Below are positions 1-6,275 of a stretch of 6,649 bases of DNA, piece after piece. The stretch covers positions 1 to 6,649 of the forward strand of contig JAPHUG010000457.1 in assembly GCA_026197195.1 (NCBI GenBank), read 5' to 3'. Under the pieces are notes generated by a model, which was given only the letters and a program-made list of their open reading frames with translations, was not told the DNA's origin and searched no databases. Each line of letters starts with the position of its first letter. Within the stretch, counting starts at the first letter, position 1. Origin of the DNA: Sedimenticola sp. GTDB lineage: Bacteria > Pseudomonadota > Gammaproteobacteria > Chromatiales > Chromatiaceae. The position numbers were made by a program, and so were the translations under genes.

Positions 1-768
1 ATTGTCTTGAAATTGGAGGATGTAGCAGGAGCGCTTGCGCGGGTCATGAGTGGCCTGCGAAAAAAGGGAATTACGACCATGGGTCACAGTTTTGAACCGT
101 TAGCCGAAGGTGGAAAAAAGCTGATCCTGGATGTGGAAGGCCCGGTTTTGGCGACAGAAGAACTGCGAAGCCATTTGGAAACGCTGAAAGGCGTGGCGGG
201 TCTACTGGAGGGCGGCAATGATGAGGTTGAATCCTCAGCACCGGCCCCGGCAGCTGCTGAAACACCCAGCCAGTCAGCTGATACCCGGTTTAAAAATGCC
301 GACTCCGAGGCGGGTGATGCAGATATGCGTGATCGCATGTTGATCTTCTCCCTCCTGAGTCGGTATCCGAATATTTCAGGACGACTACTCGAAATAGACG
401 GCTCCATTCCAGAGGCAGAACGGGCACAGCGCATGTCGGAACTGGGACAGGGCTTTGGAAGGCACCTCTCTAAAAACCTAAAAGTGAAAGGGGATGTCTC
501 CAGCCTGAGTAATGCCATAGAGTTACTGCTTGTCCCTGGTTTGTCACCTTTAGTACAAATAGCCCAATACAGTGAAGGGCTTCGGGTCAGTGGCTATACC
601 AAAAACATGAAGCACGCAGCGAATAAGCCGGAGTCCTGTGATTTTCTTGCCGGTTTGATGCAAGGCCTGCTGGACAGTGCTGAATCGTTACCCAAGTATC
701 GTGTTGAACAGACTCAGTGCATTCATAGTGGTGCTGTCTCTTGTGATTATCGTTTATCTCCCGCCTGA
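1..768 (+). CDS. ACT-like plus V4R-like sensor protein, 5' partial
   Basis: The reading frame is open to the left edge. A TTG at position 7 could serve as a start, but the first residues (IVLKLEDVAGALARV) read as the first strand and helix of an ACT domain, so the true start is probably upstream. Counting from the TTG, residues 1-68 resemble an ACT domain, a small-molecule-binding regulatory fold. Residues 70-107 are an Ala/Pro/Ser/Glu-rich linker. Residues 108-251 resemble a V4R (4-vinyl-reductase-like) domain: a helical start, then C211 in SCDFLAGLMQGLL, and an end of the form E-x-x-x-C-x-x-x-G-x-x-x-C-x-Y with C238 and C246. V4R domains bind small ligands, and the paired cysteines sit where many members have metal-binding or conserved cysteines. 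No DNA-binding or catalytic domain is visible. A cytoplasmic ligand-sensing role is inferred. Domain calls are by eye; the gene itself is secure. Confidence 0.8.
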   Translation: MVLKLEDVAGALARVMSGLRKKGITTMGHSFEPLAEGGKKLILDVEGPVLATEELRSHLETLKGVAGLLEGGNDEVESSAPAPAAAETPSQSADTRFKNADSEAGDADMRDRMLIFSLLSRYPNISGRLLEIDGSIPEAERAQRMSELGQGFGRHLSKNLKVKGDVSSLSNAIELLLVPGLSPLVQIAQYSEGLRVSGYTKNMKHAANKPESCDFLAGLMQGLLDSAESLPKYRVEQTQCIHSGAVSCDYRLSPA

Positions 769-807
769 TTATCCACGACACTAAATCTGCAGGTGCCGAA
801 ACCTACG

Positions 808-839
808 GGTGCCAGAGTCGCTATGCCGACTCTGACACC
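808..839. terminator. Hairpin between convergent genes
   Basis: The arms 808-820 and 827-839 pair over 13 positions with one C/A mismatch (812/835) around a 6-base loop. The core is CAGAGTCG/CGACTCTG. It lies 40 bases after the stop of the sensor gene and 46 bases before the end of the opposing membrane-protein gene, the right place for a bidirectional terminator. There is no T-run on either side, so Rho-independent function is uncertain. The right arm can pair instead with 857-864 (GACACCTT at 834-841 with AAGGTGTC), so two structures compete. Confidence 0.45.
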
Positions 840-884
840 TTGCGAAATCAACGAGAAAGGTGTCGAGTAAAGATGCAAATGATT

Positions 885-1286
885 TTACTGACGTAGAATT
901 TTTCTATAGGCCACAATCGATATAACCATCCATACGGCTGTCCGTAAACTCATCGCACCCACGGTGCGGGTCTCATACAGGCCATCGTTTAATATATGCA
1001 GCCCCAGTAATAAAAATACAATTAACGTGGAAATGGTAATAACAATCGATAGCCCAACAGCCCAACGTTGCTGCATGAACAATCCTGCCCCAGCAATGAG
1101 ATAGACAAACCCGGCCGTAAAGTTAAACCAGAGTACAAACGGGATGTAGTGGCCAGCCTCTTCCCTGGCGGTTCCATCCATAAACAGCACCGATCCACCT
1201 GATTTGATCGTGAGTAAACCAAAGGCCAGGGCGACCAGGCTGATAGCCCAGATGCTGATGGCTTTTTTTCTAGTGGTTGATGACAT
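885..1286 (-). CDS. Small four-helix membrane protein of unknown function
   Basis: This 133-residue protein has four predicted membrane segments, at about residues 9-27, 48-70, 76-98 and 112-127, joined by short loops. The first loop (28-47) contains a small acidic stretch (DGTAREEAGHY). The N terminus is positively charged (TRKK), which suggests that end is cytoplasmic. No catalytic motif, heme ligand set or transporter signature is visible, and I cannot name the family with confidence. The start is well supported: AGGAAG lies just upstream of the ATG at a normal distance. The gene is transcribed alone. It converges on the sensor gene, and a 35-base dyad lies 56-90 bases upstream of its start, which may be an operator. 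It is probably an inner-membrane protein; the function is unknown. Confidence 0.8.
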   Translation of the reverse strand: MSSTTRKKAISIWAISLVALAFGLLTIKSGGSVLFMDGTAREEAGHYIPFVLWFNFTAGFVYLIAGAGLFMQQRWAVGLSIVITISTLIVFLLLGLHILNDGLYETRTVGAMSLRTAVWMVISIVAYRKILRQ

Positions 1287-1341
1287 AGGGCTTCCTCATT
1301 AATTGATATCTATTATTGATGCCACCGAAGATTTATACGGT

Positions 1342-1376
1342 GTATGCATTCAGTCATGCTAGCTCTGAAAGCATAC
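1342..1376. promoter_or_regulatory. 12-bp dyad upstream of the membrane-protein gene
   Basis: GTATGCATTCAG (1342-1353) and CTGAAAGCATAC (1365-1376) form 12-base inverted arms with a single A/A mismatch and an 11-base spacer. The dyad is centred about 73 bases upstream of the start codon at 1286. An AT-rich TATAAA-like hexamer follows on the minus strand at about 1332-1337. The placement suits an operator overlapping a promoter, although a transcript-level hairpin is equally possible. No regulator can be named. Confidence 0.35.
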
Positions 1377-1888
1377 GCAGGGTTAGTCGGTTTCTATCTG
1401 TTTGACTCTTGTATAAAGATCGGGGTTGCGAGTGAAAGTGTTTGTAGCGTGGGCAGTTTTTATCTCCAGGGGGTTCTGTTAAGTGGAGTAAACCGATAAG
1501 CCCTATTGGTAAAATGCCCTGTGCATTGCGCCAGATGCCCTAAAATTATCAGTAACGGGCATGGTGTAGACCACCTACAACTCAAGCGGGATTGCGGCGA
1601 GGGGGGGTAAGGCCAGCGCGGCTGTTTTTAGGATTCCTTTCAGATAACAAAACGTAGCCCTCCTGATGAGGAGTGAGCCATAAAGTAAGGTTCGTAGTGA
1701 CAAAAGCCAAGCGACAGAAGATGTATTGCCCCCTGGATGGCGCTACGCGTCCCCGTTTTGTTTGATCAACCCCCCATTTTGTAAAAAGAAATCGTCTTTC
1801 ATGGTCATGTCGGGGGATGAAATTACGGCATTTATCGTAACACCTGTTATTATGCGCTCGGCAACACCCATAAAACCGGAATAAAAAC
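1377..1888. other. Long intergenic stretch; possible dispersed repeat at 1582-1765
   Basis: No coding region here is convincing. The first part (1377-1580) holds three GCCCT-containing repeats (around 1500, 1515 and 1538) and a weak stem ACCGAT/ATTGGT. The second part has a run of seven or more G at 1600-1607, a short stem CAGC-GCG-GCTG followed by five T (1614-1629), and a CTCCT-GATG-AGGAG hairpin (1660-1673). A minus-strand open frame runs through it, but its composition (many Arg, Pro and Cys, no domain) looks non-genic. From general familiarity, such short open frames are common in dispersed repeats of sulfur-oxidising gammaproteobacteria; that resemblance is unverified. The end of the region should hold the promoter of the DUF3581 gene. 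Confidence 0.4.
1833..1853 (+). promoter_or_regulatory. Possible promoter of the DUF3581 gene
   Basis: TATTAT at 1848-1853 matches the sigma-70 -10 consensus at five of six positions and ends 35 bases before the ATG. No good -35 hexamer lies 16-18 bases upstream. The segment TATCG-TAAC-C-GTTATTATG closely resembles one upstream of ubiM (4202-4221), which is why it is recorded despite the weak -35. Confidence 0.3.
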
Positions 1889-2596
1889 ATGGTATTAGAT
1901 AACTATTACAATCAAGACGAAAAGGGAATTCAGTTCAGCCGTGAGCAGGCCAGTGAGTTCGCCAAGCAGATTGCGGATGATTTCAACCCACTCCATGATC
2001 AGGACGCCAAGCTGTTCTGTGTGCCGGGTGACCTGCTGTTTGCCGTGACGCTTGCGAAGTATGGTTTGAGTCAACGCATGTGCTTTACCTTTTCGGGGAT
2101 GGTAAGTGATGGGGTGAGCCTGAACTATCTGCCACAGCAGCATCAGGATCTCTCCCTGCTAGATGAGAACGGTAAGCTCTATCTTGGCATTGAACGGGAT
2201 GGAGAGATCTCAAACGATCAGTCGATGGTCTGGGATTTTACCCGTCGTTACGTGGAGTTTTCTGGTCACAATTTTCTGCATGTTTTGGTGCCGATGATGG
2301 AGCGGGAGGGGGTGATGATCAATCCGGCCCGTCCGCTGGTTATGTATCAGAGTATGTCTATCGACCTGCAGCGTCTGGATATTGAGAACCCCACGCTGGA
2401 GTTGATCGGAACCGAGGCCCAGCTGACGGGCAAGAAGGGGGATGTACGTGTCCGTTTCTGTCTCAAATCCGGTGACAAGGTGGTAGGCGAAGGGGAGAAA
2501 CGAATGGCCCTGCGAGGGCTGCGCCCCTATGATAAGGAAGCGATGGATGGGCTGGTGGATGCCTATAACGGGTACAAGCTGAAACACACGACTTGA
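1889..2596 (+). CDS. DUF3581 family protein
   Basis: This 235-residue protein matches my memory of the DUF3581 family of gammaproteobacterial hypothetical proteins in length and in its opening pattern: a DNYY start, then FSREQA, then ADDFNPLHD, then FCVPGDLLFA and KYGLSQ. The segment D31-x-N33-P-x-H36-D37 resembles the active-site motif of MaoC-type hot-dog-fold hydratases, where Asp and His act in hydration of CoA thioesters. A second strand-rich part (about 145-215, with VRVRFCLKSGDKVVGEGEKR) could be a second hot-dog half. There is no signal peptide or membrane segment, so it is probably cytoplasmic. The ATG is preceded by a modest ribosome site (CCGGAA, 8-base spacing). The gene is monocistronic and convergent with the hydrolase gene. 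A thioester-related role is inference only. Confidence 0.85.
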   Translation: MVLDNYYNQDEKGIQFSREQASEFAKQIADDFNPLHDQDAKLFCVPGDLLFAVTLAKYGLSQRMCFTFSGMVSDGVSLNYLPQQHQDLSLLDENGKLYLGIERDGEISNDQSMVWDFTRRYVEFSGHNFLHVLVPMMEREGVMINPARPLVMYQSMSIDLQRLDIENPTLELIGTEAQLTGKKGDVRVRFCLKSGDKVVGEGEKRMALRGLRPYDKEAMDGLVDAYNGYKLKHTT

Positions 2597-2601
2597 TGAT
2601 G

Positions 2602-2637
2602 CTGAGCGGGAGCGCCCAGTTCGACGCTCCCGCTCAG
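2602..2637. terminator. Perfect 13-bp hairpin shared by convergent genes
   Basis: CTGAGCGGGAGCG (2602-2614) and CGCTCCCGCTCAG (2625-2637) are perfectly complementary around a 10-base loop. The hairpin starts 5 bases after the DUF3581 stop and ends 1 base before the stop of the opposing hydrolase gene, so it can terminate both. The stem is GC-rich, but neither side has a T-run, which is unusual for an intrinsic terminator. Confidence 0.7.
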
Positions 2638-2638
2638 A

Positions 2639-3583
2639 CTAAAACTGCTCCGCTTCCACTTCCAGGTAGGCCCGGTTGATATGTTTGCCAATCTCATCAT
2701 CAAACCCAGACCAACTGGTATAGTCCGCCAGTGCCTCGATGATCTGGGGTTTCATCTCGAAGTCAGATAGTCCTTCATCCAGTAGTTCAGCCACCTTTTC
2801 GCGGAGTGTGCTGAGATAGGTTTGATAGCTTTTCACCATCTCCCGTCCACCAACCGGGCCGTGTCCCGGGACGAAGTTTTTTACCCTGGATTTCAGGGCC
2901 AGATCAATCGCTGCAATATTGCCTTTGAAGGTGCCGTGGGTCATCTGGCCGAAACGCTTGCTCATGACGTTGTCACCCAGAAACAGAAGCTCTTCAGTTG
3001 GTACTTCAATCATCAGATCCGTATCACTGTGTGCCTCAGCAACAAACAGGGCATTGAAGGTAATGCCGCCCAGGGTGATAACATCGGCCTGTTCCAGGGC
3101 GTGATCCGGCCCGATAACAACGGTCCCGGCCGTGGCCTGATTGGTCATGCTGAGCATGCTTTTACGCCAGGACTCACCGTCACCTTTTTTCACCCGCTCC
3201 AGCATTTTAGTGTGACCGTAGATGGCTGCTGCAGGGTACGCCTCCCGGATCGCCTGATTGCCCAGCCAGTGATCGCCGTGGATGTGGGTATTGAACACGG
3301 CAATAACCGGTTGATCGGTTTTTTTGGCCACTTGACGCAAGACCATCTCACCAATCTGCACACTGCCGCCGGGATCAATCACCACGACACCCGCCGGGGT
3401 CATGATAAAGCCGGGGTTGTTCATGAAGCCCTGGTTCGCTTCTGTTGGACGGGCAAGGGGGCCCTCAATCAGATAACTGTTTGGTCCAATCTGTTTGACT
3501 GGGTAGTCGGGGAGCGGCGGGGCTTTGGCTGCAAAAACCAGTGTAGGTATCAGTAGCAGAAGGCTGGTGAGTGTAAGACGCAT
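2639..3583 (-). CDS. Exported metallo-beta-lactamase-fold hydrolase
   Basis: This 314-residue protein is a di-zinc metallo-beta-lactamase-fold hydrolase. Residues 1-19 are a signal peptide (Arg, a Leu-rich core, then VFA-A), so it is probably periplasmic. The metal-binding set is complete: H100-x-H102-x-D104-H105 in NTHIHGDH, H185 in EAHSDTD, bridging D204 in LGDN, and H241 in PGHG. The pattern resembles periplasmic MBL proteins seen near quinoprotein or sulfur-oxidation (SoxH-like) systems rather than true beta-lactamases, but no such partner genes are nearby and the substrate is unknown. I chose the ATG at 3583 because GAGGAG lies 6 bases upstream and the signal peptide then starts at residue 1. 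An ATG at 3610 would add nine residues ahead of the signal and has a poor ribosome site. A TGGCT/AGCCA hairpin (3596-3609) lies just upstream of the ribosome site. Confidence 0.9.
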   Translation of the reverse strand: MRLTLTSLLLLIPTLVFAAKAPPLPDYPVKQIGPNSYLIEGPLARPTEANQGFMNNPGFIMTPAGVVVIDPGGSVQIGEMVLRQVAKKTDQPVIAVFNTHIHGDHWLGNQAIREAYPAAAIYGHTKMLERVKKGDGESWRKSMLSMTNQATAGTVVIGPDHALEQADVITLGGITFNALFVAEAHSDTDLMIEVPTEELLFLGDNVMSKRFGQMTHGTFKGNIAAIDLALKSRVKNFVPGHGPVGGREMVKSYQTYLSTLREKVAELLDEGLSDFEMKPQIIEALADYTSWSGFDDEIGKHINRAYLEVEAEQF

Positions 3584-3674
3584 AGATGACTCCTCTGGCT
3601 TTTTAGCCATTCTATCCGTCTACTGGTTATCTGGCAGTTATGGAATATACCAATTATTCAGTGGATTACCTGAG

Positions 3675-3696
3675 TTTGTCTGTCGGTTCAGACAAA
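3675..3696 (-). other. Hairpin spanning the stop of the small membrane gene
   Basis: TTTGTCTG (3675-3682) and CAGACAAA (3689-3696) form a perfect 8-bp stem with a 6-base loop. On the minus strand the upstream arm contains the last Val codon and the first bases of the TGA stop (3688-3690). There is no T-run after it, so it is either a weak terminator that partly separates this gene from the hydrolase gene downstream, or a 3'-end stabilising structure. Confidence 0.4.
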
Positions 3697-4002
3697 GAAA
3701 AAGATTGAAAGCAGGGCGCCGATTACGATGAGGACATAAGGGCCGGGTGATGGCTTTTCACCCTTTCGCTTCATACCGATAAAGCCTTCAAACCGATTAC
3801 GGGTAAGCAGGCTCATGGCGCCCAATAGGATAAAGAAAACCCCGGCATAGGAGGCGATCTGTTTAAGAATCCTGATTTTTTCATCGCTTGCCCCACTTAC
3901 GCCACCACCAATGGTGGTGAACTTGTTGGCCAGTGCCAGTTCCGGTAGCAGCACCAGTAGTACCAGTAAGGTCACGTAGGGGAGAAGCGAATACTTATTC
4001 AT
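3688..4002 (-). CDS. Small exported/membrane protein, unknown function
   Basis: The 104-residue product begins with a typical signal peptide (residues 1-25: Lys, a Leu/Val core, then ALA-N). The mature part is about 79 residues. It starts with a glycine-rich stretch (FTTIGGGVSG, 28-37), followed by a charged region and two membrane segments (about 49-66 and 88-104) separated by a basic loop (RNRFEGFIGMKRKGEKP). A cleaved signal followed by two hydrophobic helices also describes VirB2-type pilins and IcmD-like type IV secretion proteins, but no secretion genes are nearby and the sequence similarity is not convincing, so I do not assign it. The ribosome site is weak. The gene lies 104 bases upstream of the hydrolase on the same strand and might be co-transcribed with it. 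It diverges from ubiM. Confidence 0.7.
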   Translation of the reverse strand: MNKYSLLPYVTLLVLLVLLPELALANKFTTIGGGVSGASDEKIRILKQIASYAGVFFILLGAMSLLTRNRFEGFIGMKRKGEKPSPGPYVLIVIGALLSIFFFV

Positions 4003-4273
4003 AGTGGTTTAAGTCATTCATTCAGGCTGTTAATAGACGCCCTTTCAGCGTCAGTTTGTTGATCTATCATGATTTAATATCGTCCTCTTTGTCGAGAACC
4101 TTTAATAATCATAGCCATCTTATTGAACAGAGTGGGGCAGAGATCACTATTTACCCTCAATTAACAGGGTTTATTGTTGTTGTGTCAGGTCTGTAAGTCA
4201 GTATCGGTAACCGTTATTATGGGGAACGAATTTCGAAAGGGCATCTCCCTGCTGCGGTGATCAAGAGGCTTTT
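4003..4273. promoter_or_regulatory. Divergent control region, small membrane gene and ubiM
   Basis: This 271-base region must hold the start signals for the minus-strand small membrane gene and the plus-strand ubiM. It is AT-rich compared with its neighbours. Small inverted repeats are present: GACGC/GCGTC (4036-4052) and ACCCT/AGGGT (4153-4170, 8-base loop). A -10-like TATTAT at 4215-4220 lies 53 bases before the ubiM ATG. Its context, TATCGGTAACC-GTTATTATG (4202-4221), resembles the sequence upstream of the DUF3581 gene. No clear -35 or known operator is visible. The ubiM ribosome site AAGAGG lies 5-6 bases before its ATG. Confidence 0.4.
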
Positions 4274-5476
4274 ATGAAGTATGACATTGTCATTATAGGT
4301 GGTGGCCCGGCGGGGCTCAGTTTTGCCCGTTCGCTTGGGGACAGCCCCTTTAAGGTGCTGGTGGTTGAGCGTTCCACGTTGGAAGGATTGCAATCCCCGG
4401 CTATTGATGGCCGGGATATCGCCTTGACCCACCTTTCGAAGAAGATCTTGACCGAGATGGGTGTACTGGCTCGGATACCCGCGAATGAAATCTCTCCCAT
4501 CAAACAGGCCAAGGTGATCAATGGCAACTCGTCTTACTGTCTGGATATCGACAGTAGCAAGACGGATGCAGATGCTTTGGGCTATCTGGTACCCAATTTC
4601 CTTATTCGGAAAGCGCTCTACGAAGCGGTAGAGCCCATCAGCAACGTGACAATCCTGACAGAGACAACGGTCAGTGATGTGGTGCTTGGTGAGCAGGAGG
4701 CGACGGTCTCTCTCTCTAATGGTGAGCAGGTGACGGCGACACTGGTGGTGGCGGCCGACAGCCGTTTTTCAGAGTCCCGTCGCAAGGTTGGTCTATCCGC
4801 TTCCATGCAGGACTTTGGCCGCGTGGCCATTGTCAGTCGCATGACCCATGAGAAGCCCCATGAGCAGATCGCCTATGAGTGTTTTCACTATGGGCGCACA
4901 CTGGCAGTGTTGCCGTTATCCGGTAATCTCTCTTCTATCGTGGTGACTGTATCCGCCGATGTGGCCCAACAGATACAGGCTGAGTCCGATGAGGCCTTTG
5001 CAGCCGAGGTACAGCGGCGTTTCAAGAACCGTCTTGGAAAGATGCAACTGGTGGGGAAACGGCACGCCTATCCACTGGTGGCGGTGCATGCCAATAAATT
5101 CGTCAAACCGCGTTATGCCCTGTTGGGTGATGCCGCTGTCGGTATGCATCCGGTGACAGCTCATGGATTTAATCTGGGGTTGCGGGGGCAGGACACCCTA
5201 TACCGCACGATCATGGCGGCCCACCTTCAGGGGCAGGATATCGGCTCACTCAAGGTCTTGGAACAGTACCAGAGTAAACACCAGCACGTGACCTGGCCGC
5301 TGTATACCGGTACCAATGAAATTGTGGGTCTCTATACTAATGATTCGGTACCCGCCAAGGTGTTGCGTGGACTGGTGCTGAGACTGAGTAACAACTTCCC
5401 TCCGGTCAAACAGATGATTACCCGTAAGCTGACCGAACTGGGCGGACATGAAGAGGCGGGACTGCCTTTCTTATAA
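4274..5476 (+). CDS. ubiM: FAD-dependent ubiquinone hydroxylase, UbiM type
   Basis: This 400-residue flavoprotein belongs to the UbiH/UbiF/VisC/Coq6 monooxygenases, which hydroxylate the aromatic ring of ubiquinone precursors using FAD, NAD(P)H and oxygen. Visible motifs are the N-terminal Rossmann GGGPAG (9-14) with the ribose-binding E32, a DGRDIALTH segment (45-53), AADSRFSESRR (160-170) at the DG-motif position with Ser for Gly, and the FAD-binding GD motif LLGDAAVGMHPVTAHGFN (283-300) followed by LGLRGQD (301-307). The DGRDIALTH, EISPI-x-x-A-x-V-x-NG and LGYLVPNFLIR segments fit UbiM better than UbiH, UbiF or UbiI. UbiM regioselectivity differs between species, so the carbon hydroxylated here cannot be read from sequence. 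The length is typical of the family and the gene appears intact. It stands alone with no ubiquinone gene beside it, and its stop overlaps that of the convergent DUF599 gene. Confidence 0.85.
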   Translation: MKYDIVIIGGGPAGLSFARSLGDSPFKVLVVERSTLEGLQSPAIDGRDIALTHLSKKILTEMGVLARIPANEISPIKQAKVINGNSSYCLDIDSSKTDADALGYLVPNFLIRKALYEAVEPISNVTILTETTVSDVVLGEQEATVSLSNGEQVTATLVVAADSRFSESRRKVGLSASMQDFGRVAIVSRMTHEKPHEQIAYECFHYGRTLAVLPLSGNLSSIVVTVSADVAQQIQAESDEAFAAEVQRRFKNRLGKMQLVGKRHAYPLVAVHANKFVKPRYALLGDAAVGMHPVTAHGFNLGLRGQDTLYRTIMAAHLQGQDIGSLKVLEQYQSKHQHVTWPLYTGTNEIVGLYTNDSVPAKVLRGLVLRLSNNFPPVKQMITRKLTELGGHEEAGLPFL

Positions 5477-6205
5477 GGGATCGGCCGAAGCCTCATCTGC
5501 CCGACTGGTAATCAGCTCTTCCAGTGTGCGGGATTTGAACTCCCGTCGATAGAGTACCCAGACAATCACGGTACTCAGCGCCATGAAGAGCCAGGGGTTG
5601 ATGAACCAACCGATCACCGCCAGGCTGAAGTAGTAGGTGCGCAAGCCCTGATTGAAATTATTCGCCGCCAGTGAGGCGACCCTTGCCAGGCGAATGGCGT
5701 AGGCCTTGCGTTCACGCTCAGAGACCTGATTGTCCGGCGTGGGTGCACCCCCCAGCATTACGGCACAGAAACCATACTGCCGCAGACTCCAGGTGAACTT
5801 GAAAAAGGCGTACATAAAGAGACCGACCAGCAACACCAGTTTGATCTCCCACTCCGCTCGACTGGCAACGATGGCAAAAGGTACGTCGGCTACCATGTCG
5901 ATCACCTTGTCAGTGGAGCCCATGACCGTCATCAGACCGGCCAGGATCAACATAGTTGATGAGGCGAAAAAGGCCACGCTGCGTTCCAGGTTGGCCAGCA
6001 CGGTGGTGTCTGCTACCCGCACATCCCGTGTCAGCATATGCTCCATCCACTCTTGGCGATATTGATGCAGGACGCTGGAGAGGCAGTGTGTGGTAGCCGC
6101 CATCCGTGTTGAGTAGAACATGTAGCCATAGAAACAGATCAAGAACCAGAGGAAGGCGAGCAGGCTCTCCCAGTTTGATATTGAAAAATTCAGGATCTCG
6201 TTCAT
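5471..6205 (-). CDS. DUF599 family integral membrane protein
   Basis: This 244-residue protein has four predicted membrane segments, at about 13-32, 77-97, 121-140 and 191-219. The hydrophilic stretches contain patterns I associate with DUF599: WSLRQYGF after the third segment, then a charged SERERKAYAIRLARVASLAANNFNQGLRTYYFSLA stretch leading into segment four and WFINPW. The first loop (33-76) is amphipathic and helical. The biochemical function of the family is not established. The ATG at 6205 is the first Met and gives family-like length, but no clear ribosome site precedes it. It converges on ubiM with a 6-base overlap of the coding ends and no obvious terminator hairpin between them, so read-through antisense transcription in either direction is likely. 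Confidence 0.88.
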   Translation of the reverse strand: MNEILNFSISNWESLLAFLWFLICFYGYMFYSTRMAATTHCLSSVLHQYRQEWMEHMLTRDVRVADTTVLANLERSVAFFASSTMLILAGLMTVMGSTDKVIDMVADVPFAIVASRAEWEIKLVLLVGLFMYAFFKFTWSLRQYGFCAVMLGGAPTPDNQVSERERKAYAIRLARVASLAANNFNQGLRTYYFSLAVIGWFINPWLFMALSTVIVWVLYRREFKSRTLEELITSRADEASADPL

Positions 6206-6275
6206 GTGTGCGTAGTTGTCTGTCAGTCGAATGGATGTGGTTACTATAACAGGGGGTGGATCATTTCATAACATG

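Noticed and set aside
84..518. 144-residue minus-strand open frame inside the sensor gene
   Set aside because: It lies antisense to a well-supported coding region, has no domain pattern or ribosome site, and is Ser/Arg/Pro-rich as expected for a shadow frame.
1377..1580. Possible riboswitch or small RNA upstream of the DUF3581 gene
   Set aside because: I compared it by eye with c-di-GMP, cobalamin and SAM riboswitch cores and found no match. Only short stems and repeats are present.
1582..1890. 102-residue minus-strand open frame in the intergenic region
   Set aside because: Its composition is rich in Arg, Cys and Pro, no domain is visible, and it starts inside the DUF3581 start region. It is treated as part of a possible repeat.
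2822..3556. 244-residue plus-strand open frame opposite the hydrolase
   Set aside because: It is fully antisense to a gene with a complete zinc-binding motif set and signal peptide. Its His/Asn-rich composition mirrors the opposite strand codons.
3584..3610. Upstream ATG extending the hydrolase by nine residues
   Set aside because: It would place a charged MAKKPEESS ahead of the signal peptide, and the strong GAGGAG ribosome site serves the later ATG.
5730..6065. 111-residue plus-strand open frame opposite the DUF599 gene
   Set aside because: It is antisense to a recognised membrane-protein gene, with no ribosome site or domain.
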